A DNA stretch of 64,000 bases, taken from Cupriavidus necator (GTDB taxonomy: Bacteria > Pseudomonadota > Gammaproteobacteria > Burkholderiales > Burkholderiaceae). The stretch is taken from contig NZ_SROX01000002.1 in NCBI RefSeq assembly GCF_013141915.1, positions 248,001-312,000 of the forward strand, in the 5' to 3' direction. Below the pieces are notes generated by a model. The model saw nothing but the letters and a program-made list of their open reading frames with translations, searched no databases and had not been told where the DNA came from. A program made the position numbers and the translations under genes. Positions 7,824-17,367 of this stretch are shown in pieces; position 1 is the stretch's first letter, and each line of letters begins with the position of its first letter.

Positions 7824-9509
7824 ATGCGCTTGCGTTTCCTCGAAGACCAGGAAGTCATCCTGCTTGCGGCCATCCCGGTCGGGATCGTCGCCGCCATTGC
7901 CACCACGCTGTTCAAGGAGGCGCTGGACGGCGCCGGCGTCGTGCTGTTTTCCAGCCATGCCGACGTGGTCACCGTGTTCGCCACGCTGGCGCTGGCGTGG
8001 CGCGTGGTGGTGCCGGCAGTGGGCGGCGCGCTCGCGGGCGGCCTGCTGGTGCTGGCCAACCGCCTGGCCCGCACCCACCCTGGCGCCACCGACTATATGG
8101 AAGCGGTCGCCAATGGCAGCGGCCGGCTGCCGGTGCGCATCACCGTGCTGCGCGCGCTGTCGTCGTTCTGTTCGATCGTCAGCGGCAGCTCGGTCGGCAA
8201 GGAAGGCGCGATGATCCAGCTGGCGGCGCTGTGCGGGTCGCTGTTCCCCACGAACCGGCTCGAGCGTGGCGGCGGCTCCAACATGCGCCGCATGCTGACC
8301 GCCTGCGGCGCTGCCGCGGGCCTGGCCACCGTGTACCACACGCCGTTTTCCGCCGCGGTCTTTGTCGCCGAAGTGGTGTTCGGCGCGCTGGCGGTGCAGC
8401 GCCTGATGCCGCTGTTCCTGGCGTCGGTGGCCGGCGCCATGGTCAGCCAGTGGCACGGCGGGCTGCAGCCGCTCTACCCCGGCCTCGACATCGCGCCGGA
8501 CCTGCGCCCGCAGATGCTGCTGGCCGCGGCCGCGCTGGGCGTGGCCGCCGGCATCGCCGGCGCGCTGTTTTTGCGCGCGGCCGGCTTCGCGCGCAGCCGC
8601 TTCGCGGTGCTACCGGGCGGGCCGGTGGCGCGGCTGGCGCTGGGCGGCGCGCTGGTCGGCGTGCTGGCGATGGCGGTGCCGGAGGTGGTCGGCAACGGCT
8701 TCTCCACCATCCAGACCCTGCTGCAGGAGCAGCCGTTGAGCGTGCCGGTGGCCGCCGTGCTGCTGGCCAAGCTGGCGGCCACGGTGATCAGCATGGGCTC
8801 GGGCGCGGTCGGCGGCGTGTTTACGCCGTCGCTGTTCGTCGGCGCGGCGCTGGGCCAGTTGCTGGCGCTCGGCATGCCGGGCGCGGCGGCGGGCGCGGCG
8901 CCGTTGCTGCCGCTGGTGGGCATGAGCGCCTTCCTGGCGGCCACCAGCCAGGCGCCGCTGATGTCAGTGCTGATGGTGTTCGAGATGACGCTGGCGCCGG
9001 CGCTGCTGCTGCCGTCGATGATTGGCGCGGTGGCGGCGTACTACACCGCGTCGCGCTGCCAGACGCTGTCGCTGTACAGCGTGATCGCCGAGCGCGCGCA
9101 GGCGTCGGCGGCCGCCGAGCAGGCCCGCACGCTGACGCTGGCCGGCCTGTGCGACCCGACCGACACCGTGCTCGACCCCAACGCCACGCTGGCCGCCGCC
9201 GCCGACAAGTTTGCCGAAACCGGCACGCGCTACCTGTACCTGGCGCGGGCGGACGGCAAGCTGCTCGGCGCGCTGTCGATCCATGCGCTGCAGCGCGCGC
9301 AGCGCGACGGGGCGCCGGATGATGTGCTGGCGCTGGCCGAGCGCGACTTTCCGGCGCTGACGCCGGACTCGCGCCTGCGCGATGCGCTGGCGGTGTTCGC
9401 CGAGCACGGCATCAACCGCATCCCGCTGGTGCGCGATGCGGCCAGCCGCGAACTGATGGGCACGGTATCGAAGCAGCGCGTGCTGCAAGAGGCATCCTGC
9501 CTGTTCTGA
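7824..9509 (+). CDS. ClC-family chloride channel/antiporter with C-terminal CBS domains
   Basis: 561 residues: about ten hydrophobic segments to residue ~420, then two CBS motifs ([21 protein letters not shown] and [22 protein letters not shown]). The ClC signatures are present: [12 protein letters not shown], whose Glu corresponds to the external gating glutamate of GREGP, and [11 protein letters not shown] for the GxFxP filter. The cytoplasmic CBS pair is missing in E. coli ClcA and suggests nucleotide or ionic-strength regulation. It is an inner-membrane chloride/proton transporter or channel; the sequence alone does not decide which. It is divergent from rhlE and the next gene is unrelated. 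Confidence 0.9.
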   Translation: MRLRFLEDQEVILLAAIPVGIVAAIATTLFKEALDGAGVVLFSSHADVVTVFATLALAWRVVVPAVGGALAGGLLVLANRLARTHPGATDYMEAVANGSGRLPVRITVLRALSSFCSIVSGSSVGKEGAMIQLAALCGSLFPTNRLERGGGSNMRRMLTACGAAAGLATVYHTPFSAAVFVAEVVFGALAVQRLMPLFLASVAGAMVSQWHGGLQPLYPGLDIAPDLRPQMLLAAAALGVAAGIAGALFLRAAGFARSRFAVLPGGPVARLALGGALVGVLAMAVPEVVGNGFSTIQTLLQEQPLSVPVAAVLLAKLAATVISMGSGAVGGVFTPSLFVGAALGQLLALGMPGAAAGAAPLLPLVGMSAFLAATSQAPLMSVLMVFEMTLAPALLLPSMIGAVAAYYTASRCQTLSLYSVIAERAQASAAAEQARTLTLAGLCDPTDTVLDPNATLAAAADKFAETGTRYLYLARADGKLLGALSIHALQRAQRDGAPDDVLALAERDFPALTPDSRLRDALAVFAEHGINRIPLVRDAASRELMGTVSKQRVLQEASCLF

Positions 9510-9618
9510 GCGCGACCCGATCCGCGCACCGGAGCGGCCGCGAGCGGGTAAAATGCCCGGTTGCGCCCGCCCTCGGGCCGTTCCCGCCAATGCTTCGCCC
9601 CTTTGCCGGAGTTCTCCC

Positions 9619-10002
9619 ATGCCAGCAGGTCGTGATACGCGCCGCGAGGCACTGAAGTCGATCCAGTCTTCGCGCCTGGCGCGGCTGGCCTGCGGCGCGG
9701 CCCTGATACTGGGCGCGGCCGGTGCGATGGCCCAGCCGGTACGGGCGATTCCGGCGGATGCGCCAGCGGCGAAACTCGTGCTCGCCGCGCCGTCGGCCGG
9801 TGCGCCGCAGGCGGCCACGCTCGACGGCAAGACCGTAGGCGTGGCGCCCGGGCTGCGCCTGTTCGGCACCGACAACCAGTTGCTGGCCAGCGCCGCGGTG
9901 GCGGGCCGGAAGCTGCCGGTGCGGTACAAGCTTGACCTGTATGGCCAGTTGCTGACCGCATGGGTGCTGAGCGAGTCCGAACAGCAGGCGCTGAAGAAAT
10001 AA
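9619..10002 (+). CDS. Small exported protein of unknown function
   Basis: 127 residues from the ATG at 9619, with GGAG 9 bases upstream. Residues about 20-40 form a signal peptide (LARLACGAALILGAAGAMAQ, cut after AMA). The mature part is Ala/Pro-rich, then KTVGVAPGLRLFGTDNQLLA and LPVRYKLDLYGQLLTAWVLS, a compact domain that I do not recognise. It has no cysteines in the mature part and no membrane helix. A TAAAAT -10-like element near 9548 suggests its own promoter. It precedes miaB by 91 bp. Confidence 0.75.
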   Translation: MPAGRDTRREALKSIQSSRLARLACGAALILGAAGAMAQPVRAIPADAPAAKLVLAAPSAGAPQAATLDGKTVGVAPGLRLFGTDNQLLASAAVAGRKLPVRYKLDLYGQLLTAWVLSESEQQALKK

Positions 10003-10020
10003 CCATCCCCGAAGTGCGAC

Positions 10021-10039
10021 CGGCGCGCCCCACGCGCCG
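10021..10039 (+). terminator. Weak GC hairpin between the exported-protein gene and miaB
   Basis: CGGCGCG-CCCCA-CGCGCCG forms a perfect 7-bp stem 18 bases after the stop codon, followed by a T/G-rich stretch without a proper T-run. Confidence 0.35.
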
Positions 10040-10093
10040 TGCCGTGTTGTTGCCACACCCTGATGCCCCCAGGTCAACCACTGAGATCGGCAT

Positions 10094-11446
10094 ATGAAGA
10101 AAGTTTTCGTCAAGACGTACGGCTGCCAGATGAACGAGTATGACTCGGACAAGATGGTCGACGTCCTCCACGCCAGCCAGGGGCTGGAAGCCACCGACCG
10201 CGTCGAAGACGCCGACGTGATCCTGTTCAACACCTGCTCGGTGCGCGAGAAGGCGCAGGAGAAAGTGTTCTCCGAACTGGGCCGGATGAAGGCGCTCAAG
10301 GCCGCCAAGCCCGACCTGGTGATTGGCGTGGGCGGCTGCGTGGCCAGCCAGGAGGGCGCCAGCATCGTAGCGCGCGCGCCGTATGTCGACGTGGTGTTCG
10401 GCCCGCAGACGCTGCACCGCCTGCCTGACCTGATCGCGCGCCGCCAGCGCACCGGCCAGTCGCAGGTGGATATCTCCTTCCCCGAGATCGAGAAATTCGA
10501 CCACCTGCCGCCGGCGCGCGTGGAAGGCCCGAGCGCCTTCGTCTCGATCATGGAAGGCTGCTCCAAGTACTGCAGCTACTGCGTGGTGCCCTACACCCGC
10601 GGCGAGGAAGTGTCGCGCCCGTTCGAGGACGTGCTGGCCGAAGTGGCCGGCCTGGCCGAACAGGGCGTGCGCGAAGTCACGCTGCTGGGCCAGAACGTCA
10701 ACGCCTACCGCGGCAAGATGGGCGATACCGCCGAGATTGCCGACTTCGCGCTGCTGATCGAGTATGTGGCGGAGATTCCCGGCATCGAGCGCATCCGCTA
10801 CACCACCAGCCACCCGAAGGAATTCACGTCGCGCCTGGTCGAGCTGTACGGCCGTTGCGACAAACTGGTGAACCACCTGCACCTGCCGGTGCAGCATGCG
10901 TCGGACCGCATCCTGATGGCGATGAAGCGCGGCTACAGCGTGCTTGAATACAAGAGCATCATCCGCAAGCTGCGCGCGCTGCGCCCGGACATGTCGATGT
11001 CGTCGGACTTTATCGTCGGCTTCCCCGGCGAGACCGATGCCGACTTCGACAAGCTGATGGCGATGATCGAGGAAATCGGCTACGACACCTCGTTCTCGTT
11101 CATCTTCAGCCCGCGCCCCGGTACGCCCGCCGCCAACCTGCACGACGACACCCCGCGCGAGGTCAAGCTGCGCCGGCTGCAGCGGCTGCAGGCCACGATC
11201 GAGGAAAACGTGCAGCGTATCAGCCAGAACATGGTCGGCACGGTGCAGCGCATCCTGGTCGAGGGCCCGGCGCGCAAGGACCCGACCGAGCTGCACGGCC
11301 GCACCGAGAACAACCGCGTGGTCAACTTCGCCTTGCCTGGCGTGCCGCAGGCGGGCCGCGACCGGCTGGTCGGCCAGCTGGTCGAGGTCAGCATCACGCA
11401 GGCGTTCCCGCACTCGCTGCGCGGCGAGATCGTGGTGCGCCAGTAA
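10094..11446 (+). CDS. miaB: tRNA-2-methylthio-N6-dimethylallyladenosine synthase MiaB
   Basis: 450 residues, standard MiaB length. It adds the methylthio group to i6A37 of tRNAs. The N-terminal UPF0004 domain has Cys11, Cys48 and Cys82 for one [4Fe-4S] cluster; the radical-SAM cluster motif CSKYCSYC supplies Cys156, Cys160 and Cys163. [13 protein letters not shown] is the MiaB-specific segment, and a TRAM domain closes the protein ([20 protein letters not shown]). It heads the run miaB-phoH-ybeY-corC-lnt, which is conserved in many proteobacteria and links tRNA modification, ribosome maturation and envelope genes. Confidence 0.96.
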   Translation: MKKVFVKTYGCQMNEYDSDKMVDVLHASQGLEATDRVEDADVILFNTCSVREKAQEKVFSELGRMKALKAAKPDLVIGVGGCVASQEGASIVARAPYVDVVFGPQTLHRLPDLIARRQRTGQSQVDISFPEIEKFDHLPPARVEGPSAFVSIMEGCSKYCSYCVVPYTRGEEVSRPFEDVLAEVAGLAEQGVREVTLLGQNVNAYRGKMGDTAEIADFALLIEYVAEIPGIERIRYTTSHPKEFTSRLVELYGRCDKLVNHLHLPVQHASDRILMAMKRGYSVLEYKSIIRKLRALRPDMSMSSDFIVGFPGETDADFDKLMAMIEEIGYDTSFSFIFSPRPGTPAANLHDDTPREVKLRRLQRLQATIEENVQRISQNMVGTVQRILVEGPARKDPTELHGRTENNRVVNFALPGVPQAGRDRLVGQLVEVSITQAFPHSLRGEIVVRQ

Positions 11447-11476
11447 CGCACCCGCAACCGAGGCCATCGCCCACCG

Positions 11477-12478
11477 ATGAAAATCCCTTCCGCAGAATTT
11501 GTCGCCCCCCGGGACGACAACACCCGGCTGCAGAACCTGTGCGGCCCGCTCGACGAGAACCTGCGCCAGATCGAGCAGGCGCTGGACGTGACCATCCAGC
11601 GCCGCGGCCACCGCATGACCATCCGTGGCAACCACGCGCAGGACGCCGCGCTGGCGCTGGAGCGTTTCTACAACCACGCGCGCACGCCGCTGTCGATCGA
11701 CGACGTGCAACTGGGCCTGGTCGAGACGCGCCAGCTCAGCGCGCATGGCAGCTATCTGCCCGGCAACGGCAATGACGACGAGGCCGAGCGCGAGGAAGGC
11801 GACGAATCGCCGGTGCTGCATACCCGCCGCCCCGGCCTGCAGGGCCGCACCGTGGCGCAGCGCGACTACCTGCGCAATATCCTGTCGCACGACCTGACCA
11901 TGGGCATCGGCCCGGCCGGCACCGGCAAGACCTACCTGGCGGTGGCGTGCGCGGTCGACGCGCTGGAGCGCGACGCGGTCAAGCGCATCGTGCTGACGCG
12001 CCCGGCGGTGGAGGCCGGCGAACGGCTCGGCTTCCTGCCGGGCGACCTGGCGCAGAAGGTAGACCCCTATCTGCGCCCGCTGTACGACGCGCTGTATGAC
12101 CTGCTTGGCTTCGACCGCACGCAGAAGATGTTCGAGCGCCAGATGATCGAGATCGCGCCGCTGGCCTACATGCGCGGGCGCACGCTGAACCATGCCTTCA
12201 TCATCCTGGACGAGGCGCAGAACACCACGCCCGAGCAGATGAAGATGTTCCTGACGCGCATCGGCTTCGGCTCCAGGGCGGTGATCACCGGCGACACCAC
12301 GCAGATCGACCTGCCCAAGGGCCAGAAGAGCGGCCTGGTCGAAGCGCAGCATGTGCTGCGCGACGTGCGCGGCATCGCTTGCACCCGCTTTACCAGCATC
12401 GACGTGGTGCGCCATCCGCTGGTGGCGCGCATCGTCGACGCCTATGACGAATACCACGCCCAGCACAAGGACGCGTAA
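11477..12478 (+). CDS. ybeZ: PhoH-like ATPase (YbeZ)
   Basis: 333 residues. Walker A is GPAGTGKTYLA and Walker B is FIILDEAQNTTPEQMKMFL; sensor-like VITGDTTQIDLPKGQKSGL follows. An N-terminal KH-like region (LDVTIQRRGHRMTIRGN) precedes the ATPase core, as in YbeZ. In E. coli it partners with the endoribonuclease YbeY, encoded directly downstream here with its start codon abutting the stop codon. It probably works in rRNA processing and ribosome quality control in the cytoplasm. Confidence 0.93.
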   Translation: MKIPSAEFVAPRDDNTRLQNLCGPLDENLRQIEQALDVTIQRRGHRMTIRGNHAQDAALALERFYNHARTPLSIDDVQLGLVETRQLSAHGSYLPGNGNDDEAEREEGDESPVLHTRRPGLQGRTVAQRDYLRNILSHDLTMGIGPAGTGKTYLAVACAVDALERDAVKRIVLTRPAVEAGERLGFLPGDLAQKVDPYLRPLYDALYDLLGFDRTQKMFERQMIEIAPLAYMRGRTLNHAFIILDEAQNTTPEQMKMFLTRIGFGSRAVITGDTTQIDLPKGQKSGLVEAQHVLRDVRGIACTRFTSIDVVRHPLVARIVDAYDEYHAQHKDA

Positions 12479-13234
12479 TTGAAATCCCCCAACTCCAAGT
12501 CTTCCGCGGTCAGCCTGACCCTGTTCGATAACGAGGGCCGCGCGCGCAAGAGCGCCGCGCACGCGCTGCGGGTGCAGCTGCCCGACGGTCGCAGCCTGAC
12601 GCTGGACCTGTCGCAGGCGGCCGACGGCGTGGTCGCGCTGCTGGCCGAACACACCGATACCCACCAGCAGGCCGGCCTGCTGGTGCGCCCGGACAACCAT
12701 GACGCGCTGTCGGTGGCGGTGACCGCCACGCCGCTGACCACCACCACCGGCACCCCGGCCACGCCACCGGCGCTGGAGCTGGAAGTCCAGCTCGGCGACG
12801 GCATCGGCAAGGGCAACGGCCTGCCGGCACGGCGCAAGCTGGAAACCTGGGTCAAGTCGGCGCTGTACGCCGACGCCGCGCTGACCATCCGCTTCGTCGG
12901 CGAGGAAGAGGGTCGCACGCTGAACCGCACCTATCGCGGCAAGGACTACGCCACCAATGTGCTGACCTTCGCCTATGCCGAGCACGAGGATGACCCGGTC
13001 ACCGGCGACATCGTGCTGTGCTGCCCGGTAGTGGAAGCCGAGGCACGTGAACAGCGCAAGCCGCTTGAGGCGCATTACGCCCACCTGGTCGTGCATGGCG
13101 TGCTGCACGCGCAAGGCTACGAGCACGAGGACGACGCCGAGGCCGAGGAAATGGAAGCGATCGAGACCGAGACGCTGCAGGCGCTCGGCTACGCCGACCC
13201 CTACCGCGCCGACCGGATGGACCGGGCAGCGTGA
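12479..13234 (+). CDS. ybeY: Endoribonuclease YbeY with an extended N-terminus
   Basis: 251 residues, versus roughly 150-180 for most YbeY proteins. The catalytic zinc site [11 protein letters not shown] lies at 206-216 (His206, His210, His216); upstream are [18 protein letters not shown] and TGDIVLC. The first ~97 residues ([20 protein letters not shown] ... [14 protein letters not shown]) are not part of the usual family domain and end in a Thr/Pro linker. The start is TTG directly after the phoH stop, supported by AAGGA 7 bases upstream inside phoH; there is no in-frame ATG before the core. It acts in 16S rRNA 3'-end maturation and ribosome quality control. Confidence 0.9.
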   Translation: MKSPNSKSSAVSLTLFDNEGRARKSAAHALRVQLPDGRSLTLDLSQAADGVVALLAEHTDTHQQAGLLVRPDNHDALSVAVTATPLTTTTGTPATPPALELEVQLGDGIGKGNGLPARRKLETWVKSALYADAALTIRFVGEEEGRTLNRTYRGKDYATNVLTFAYAEHEDDPVTGDIVLCCPVVEAEAREQRKPLEAHYAHLVVHGVLHAQGYEHEDDAEAEEMEAIETETLQALGYADPYRADRMDRAA

Positions 13235-13366
13235 TGCGGCTGCCGCCGGGGGCGCCCGCAAGCGCCTCCTGCGGCACACCCCGACCCCAGCCGCCGCCCG
13301 CCGTCACGGGACAGCCAGGCTTTTAGTGTATCCTTCAGACGATCTCCACCACGCGCTCGCCGCGAA

Positions 13367-14254
13367 ATGAACGACCCCTATCCCAGTTCGAAGCCCGCTT
13401 ACCTGAAGCAGGCCGATCGGCCCAGATCGTTGCTCGAACGCCTGTCAGACCTGATCTCCCCCGAGCCGGACACCCGTGCCGAATTGCTTGAAGTGCTCCA
13501 GGAAGCGCATGAGCGCAACCTGATCGACGCCGATTCCCTGTCGATGATCGAAGGCGTGTTCCAGGTTTCCGAACTGACCGCCGCCGACATCATGGTGCCG
13601 CGCGCGCAGATGGATATGGTCAATATCACGGACGCGCCGGAGACCTTCATCCCGTTCATGCAGCAGACCGCGCACTCGCGCTTTCCGGTCTACGAAGGCA
13701 GCCGCGACAACATCATCGGCATCCTGCTGGCCAAGGACCTGCTGCGCTACTACACCGACCCCGCCTTCGACCTGCGCGAGACCCTGCGCCCGGCGGTGTT
13801 CATTCCCGAATCCAAGCGCCTGAACATCCTGCTGCGCGATTTCCGCATCAACCGCAACCATATCGCCATGGTCGTCGACGAGTACGGCGGCGTGGCCGGG
13901 CTGGTGACGATCGAGGACGTGCTGGAGCAGATCGTGGGCGATATCGAGGACGAGTTCGACCTCGACGAAGACCAGGACAATATCCTGCCGATGCCCGATG
14001 GCAGCTGGCGCGTGCACGGCCTGACCGAGATCGCGCAGTTCAATGAAGCCTTCGGCACGGGCTTCTCCGACCACGATGTCGACACCGTCGGCGGGCTGCT
14101 GTCCAACCACGTAGGCCACGTGCCCCATCGCGGCGAGATCATCACGCTGCCGCCGATCCGCTTCGAGGTGCTGCGCGCCGACGCGCGGCAGGTGCATCTG
14201 CTGCACGTGCACCGCGAAACCAACGCCGACAGCGCTAGCGCCGCCAGCGCATGA
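13367..14254 (+). CDS. corC: CorC/HlyC-family protein with CBS pair
   Basis: 295 residues: a tandem CBS region (ELTAADIMVPRAQMDMV, IGILLAKDLLRYY, HIAMVVDEYGGVAGLVTIED) followed by the CorC_HlyC domain (LPMPDGSWRVHGLTEIAQFN). There is no membrane DUF21 domain, so this is the cytoplasmic CorC type connected to magnesium/cobalt efflux. It overlaps the start of lnt by 4 bases (ATGA), so translation is probably coupled. A TATCCT-like -10 near 13329 could give it a separate start inside the miaB-lnt cluster. Confidence 0.92.
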   Translation: MNDPYPSSKPAYLKQADRPRSLLERLSDLISPEPDTRAELLEVLQEAHERNLIDADSLSMIEGVFQVSELTAADIMVPRAQMDMVNITDAPETFIPFMQQTAHSRFPVYEGSRDNIIGILLAKDLLRYYTDPAFDLRETLRPAVFIPESKRLNILLRDFRINRNHIAMVVDEYGGVAGLVTIEDVLEQIVGDIEDEFDLDEDQDNILPMPDGSWRVHGLTEIAQFNEAFGTGFSDHDVDTVGGLLSNHVGHVPHRGEIITLPPIRFEVLRADARQVHLLHVHRETNADSASAASA

Positions 14255-15858
14255 AGCTTCCCGCCCCGTTCTTCAACGGCGCCGCCACCGACGCCGCCCC
14301 GGCAGGCGTGCCTGGCGCGCGCGCGCATTCGCGCACCGCGACGCTGGCGCGGCTGCTACTGGCCGGCATACTCGGCATCGCCCATACCCAGGCCTTCGCC
14401 CCGCATGACTGGTGGTGGCTGCAGATCCTGTCGCTGGCCGGAGTGGCCGCGCTGATGGCCGATGCCCCGCGCACGCGCGCGGCCGGCGCCATCGGCTTTG
14501 CCTTCGGGCTGGGCGGGTTCCTGTCCGGCATCTGGTGGCTCTATATCAGCATGCACGTGTACGGCGAGATGCCGTCGTGGATGGCCGCGCTGGCGGTGGT
14601 GCTGTTCTCGGGCTACCTGTCGCTCTACCCCGCGCTGGCCGGGGCGCTATGGCACCGGCTGACGGCGCGCCTGCCCGCAGGCACGCTGCTCGCACCGCTG
14701 GCGTTCGGCGCGGCGTGGGGCCTGACTGAATGGCTGCGCGGCGTGGTGTTCACCGGCTTCCCGTGGCTGTCAGGCGGCTATGCGCACGCCGACGGCCCGC
14801 TGGCGGGCTTCGCGCCGGTGCTGGGCGTGTACGGCATCGGCGCGCTGGCGGCCGCCGTGGCGGCACTGCTGGCGGCCGCGGTGCGCGGGCTGGGCGGTGG
14901 CCAACGACGCCGCGCGCTGGGCGTGCTGGCGCTGGCGCTGCTGCTGCCCGCCGCCGGCGCGGTGCTGGCGCCGCTGGCCTGGACCACGCCCGCGGGCAAG
15001 CCGCTGACGGTGCGGCTGCTGCAAGGCAACGTGGCGCAGGACATCAAGTTCGAACCCGCCGGCATCCAGCGCTCGATCGAGCTGTACCGCGACATGATCA
15101 CCGCGGTGCCGGCCGACCTGGTGGTGACGCCCGAAACCGCGTTCCCGGTGATCCTGCAGGAGCTGCCGGTCGACGTGGCCGTCGCCGTGCGCGACTACGC
15201 GCTGGCCAGCGGCACCACGGTGCTGTTCGGCGCCGCCGGCGCCGACTCGCCGGTCGACTTCACCAACAGCGTGTTCGGCCTGGGCCCGGAAACCGAGCGC
15301 CTGTACCGCTACAACAAGCATCACCTGGTGCCGTTCGGCGAATTCATCCCGCTGGGCTTCCGCTGGTTCGTCGACATGATGAAGATGCCGCTGGGCGACT
15401 TCCGCCGCGGCGGGCTGGACCAGGCTTCGCTGCCGGTGCGCGGTGTGCGCGTGGCGCCGAACATCTGCTACGAGGATCTGTTCGGCGAAGAGATCGCGCA
15501 GACGCTGCGCCAGCAGCCGGCGCCGGCCAACCTGCTGGCCAACCTGACCAACCTGGCGTGGTTCGGCGACACCATCGCGCTGGACCAGCACCTGCAGATC
15601 TCGCGCATGCGCGCGCTGGAAACGCGCCGGCCGATGCTGCGCTCGACCAATACCGGCATGACCGCGGTGGTGCGCCCGGACGGCTCGGTGCAGCAACGCC
15701 TGCCGACCTTCACCATCGGCACGCTGACGGCCGAGGTGCAGGGTATGCAGGGGCTGACGCCCTATATCCGCTGGGGTAACGCGCCGGTGCTGGCGCTGTT
15801 TGCGCTGGTGCTGGGGCTGGCGGCGTGGCGCGCGCGCAAGGTGCGCGACGCGGGCTGA
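14251..15858 (+). CDS. lnt: Apolipoprotein N-acyltransferase Lnt
   Basis: 535 residues: an N-terminal block of about six membrane helices (to ~245) and a periplasmic carbon-nitrogen-hydrolase domain. The catalytic triad is visible as Glu295 (VVTPETAFPV), Lys356 (RYNKHHLVPFGEF) and Cys406 (APNICYEDLF); a final helix (LALFALVLGLAAW) anchors the C-terminus. It transfers the third acyl chain onto the N-terminal Cys of lipoproteins, the last step of their maturation. The ATG overlaps the corC stop, as is common for this pair. Confidence 0.95.
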   Translation: MKLPAPFFNGAATDAAPAGVPGARAHSRTATLARLLLAGILGIAHTQAFAPHDWWWLQILSLAGVAALMADAPRTRAAGAIGFAFGLGGFLSGIWWLYISMHVYGEMPSWMAALAVVLFSGYLSLYPALAGALWHRLTARLPAGTLLAPLAFGAAWGLTEWLRGVVFTGFPWLSGGYAHADGPLAGFAPVLGVYGIGALAAAVAALLAAAVRGLGGGQRRRALGVLALALLLPAAGAVLAPLAWTTPAGKPLTVRLLQGNVAQDIKFEPAGIQRSIELYRDMITAVPADLVVTPETAFPVILQELPVDVAVAVRDYALASGTTVLFGAAGADSPVDFTNSVFGLGPETERLYRYNKHHLVPFGEFIPLGFRWFVDMMKMPLGDFRRGGLDQASLPVRGVRVAPNICYEDLFGEEIAQTLRQQPAPANLLANLTNLAWFGDTIALDQHLQISRMRALETRRPMLRSTNTGMTAVVRPDGSVQQRLPTFTIGTLTAEVQGMQGLTPYIRWGNAPVLALFALVLGLAAWRARKVRDAG

Positions 15859-15948
15859 AGGCACAGGGCGAGGCAAACACCGGACGCGGCGGGATCACCG
15901 CTGCAGGTCCGGTGCGGGTGGTGGCGCGTCAGATAAGCGCCGGCAGGT

Positions 15949-16041
15949 TCAGCTCAGCAGCCCGGTCACCACGGACACGGTGGCCGCGGCGATCATGACC
16001 GCGATTGCGACCAGATAAGGTTTGCGAGAAAGAAGTGCCAT
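15949..16041 (-). CDS. Possible 30-residue single-span membrane protein
   Basis: A short frame starting at the ATG at 16041, with GGGGA about 11 bases upstream. The product is a charged head (MALLSRKPY) followed by one continuous hydrophobic segment (LVAIAVMIAAATVSVVTGLL) and ends right after it. This layout is typical of small regulatory membrane proteins. It is the only plausible gene in the 564-bp space between lnt and glyQ, and is antisense to both. Coding is inferred from composition and the start context only. Confidence 0.4.
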   Translation of the reverse strand: MALLSRKPYLVAIAVMIAAATVSVVTGLLS

Positions 16042-16422
16042 GATCCGAAAGTCCCCATCAACAATTAGTTACTGACAAACGGCTGCCGCGGTACTGCCCG
16101 GAAGCCGCCGTGCCTGCATACCGCACGGGCTGTCAATCGCAACGCTCTGAAACGGGTTGCTTACTCATACTGTATACAAAAACATTATCGGCAAGCAGCG
16201 GCCCGACTTGAAATCGGCGTCGGTATTTTCCCGAGGCGTTGCGCAGGGCCGACATTGCCCGAGCTGGCCGGGCATCGGTGCGTGCCCTATGCAGCCCCGC
16301 CAAACGGGGCGCCTGGCCAAAAAGCCGATAGAATTCAGGGTTTGGCAAAATCCGTATGCGGCGGCTCCGGCACGCGCTGCGCGGCCTCGGCTTGCCTCCG
16401 CTTGCCTCTACCAAGTCTTTCT
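16042..16422. other. Intergenic leader region of glyQ with a TGTATACA palindrome
   Basis: 381 bp without a supportable ORF. TGTATACA at 16171-16178 is an 8-bp palindrome inside ATACTGTATACAAAA, resembling GntR-type operators, and a CATTAT -10-like element follows at 16183-16188. A TAGAAT near 16328-16333 may be the glyQ -10. All weak. Confidence 0.3.
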
Positions 16423-17367
16423 ATGCTGACCTTCCAACAAATGATTCTGACCCTGCAGGCCTATTGGGACCGGCAGGGCTGCGCGCTGTTGCAACCCATC
16501 GATCTGGAGGTCGGCGCCGGCACTTCCCACGTACACACCTTCCTGCGCGCGATCGGCCCCGAGCCGTGGCGTGCCGCCTACGTGCAGCCGTCGCGGCGCC
16601 CCAAGGACGGCCGCTACGGCGAGAACCCGAACCGGCTGCAGCACTACTACCAATACCAGGTGGTGCTCAAGCCCGCGCCGGAGAACATCCTGGAGCTGTA
16701 CCTGGGCTCGCTCGAGGCGCTCGGCCTGGACCTGAAGCAGAACGACATCCGCTTCGTCGAGGACGACTGGGAAAACCCCACGCTGGGTGCGTGGGGCCTG
16801 GGCTGGGAAGTCTGGCTCAACGGCATGGAAGTGACCCAGTTCACCTACTTCCAGCAGGTCGGCGGCATCGACTGCAAGCCCATCACCGGCGAAATCACCT
16901 ACGGCATCGAACGCCTGGCGATGTACCTGCAGAAGGTCGAGAACGTCTACGACCTGGTCTGGACCGAGTGGGTCGAGAACGGCGAGACGCGCCGGCTGAC
17001 CTACGGCGACGTGTACCACCAGAACGAGGTGGAGCAATCCACCTACAACTTCGAGCACAGCAACACCGAAATCCTGTTCCGCCATTTCGCCGAGCATGAA
17101 GGCGAGGCCCGGCGCCTGATGGGCAATGGCGAAGGCGAGGACGGCACGGCTGGCGCGCGCCTGGCGCTGCCCGCCTATGAGCAGGTGCTCAAGGCCGCGC
17201 ACACCTTCAACCTGCTCGATGCGCGCGGCGCGATCTCGGTGACCGAGCGCGCGGCGTATATCGGCCGTATCCGCAACCTGTCGCGCCTGGTGGCGCAGGC
17301 CTACTACGACTCGCGCGAAGCCCTTGGCTTCCCGATGTGCGGTCAGCGCGACGGAGCGCGGGCATGA
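16423..17367 (+). CDS. glyQ: Glycyl-tRNA synthetase alpha subunit
   Basis: 314 residues, the catalytic alpha subunit of the tetrameric (alpha2beta2) bacterial glycyl-tRNA synthetase. Class II signatures: [39 protein letters not shown] and [20 protein letters not shown], then [20 protein letters not shown]. The ATG at 16423 gives the standard N-terminus. The beta subunit (glyS) follows, but an exported-protein gene is inserted between the two and overlaps the glyQ stop by 4 bases. Confidence 0.96.
   Translation: MLTFQQMILTLQAYWDRQGCALLQPIDLEVGAGTSHVHTFLRAIGPEPWRAAYVQPSRRPKDGRYGENPNRLQHYYQYQVVLKPAPENILELYLGSLEALGLDLKQNDIRFVEDDWENPTLGAWGLGWEVWLNGMEVTQFTYFQQVGGIDCKPITGEITYGIERLAMYLQKVENVYDLVWTEWVENGETRRLTYGDVYHQNEVEQSTYNFEHSNTEILFRHFAEHEGEARRLMGNGEGEDGTAGARLALPAYEQVLKAAHTFNLLDARGAISVTERAAYIGRIRNLSRLVAQAYYDSREALGFPMCGQRDGARA

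Noticed and set aside
9230..13279. 1349-codon open frame on the minus strand across the miaB-phoH-ybeY region
   Set aside because: It is antisense to four well-supported genes. The composition (Ala, Arg, Gln, His, Val-rich, no domain) is what the complement of GC-rich codons produces.
16133..16414. 93-codon minus-strand frame upstream of glyQ
   Set aside because: No ribosome binding site and no coherent composition; overlaps the probable glyQ promoter region.
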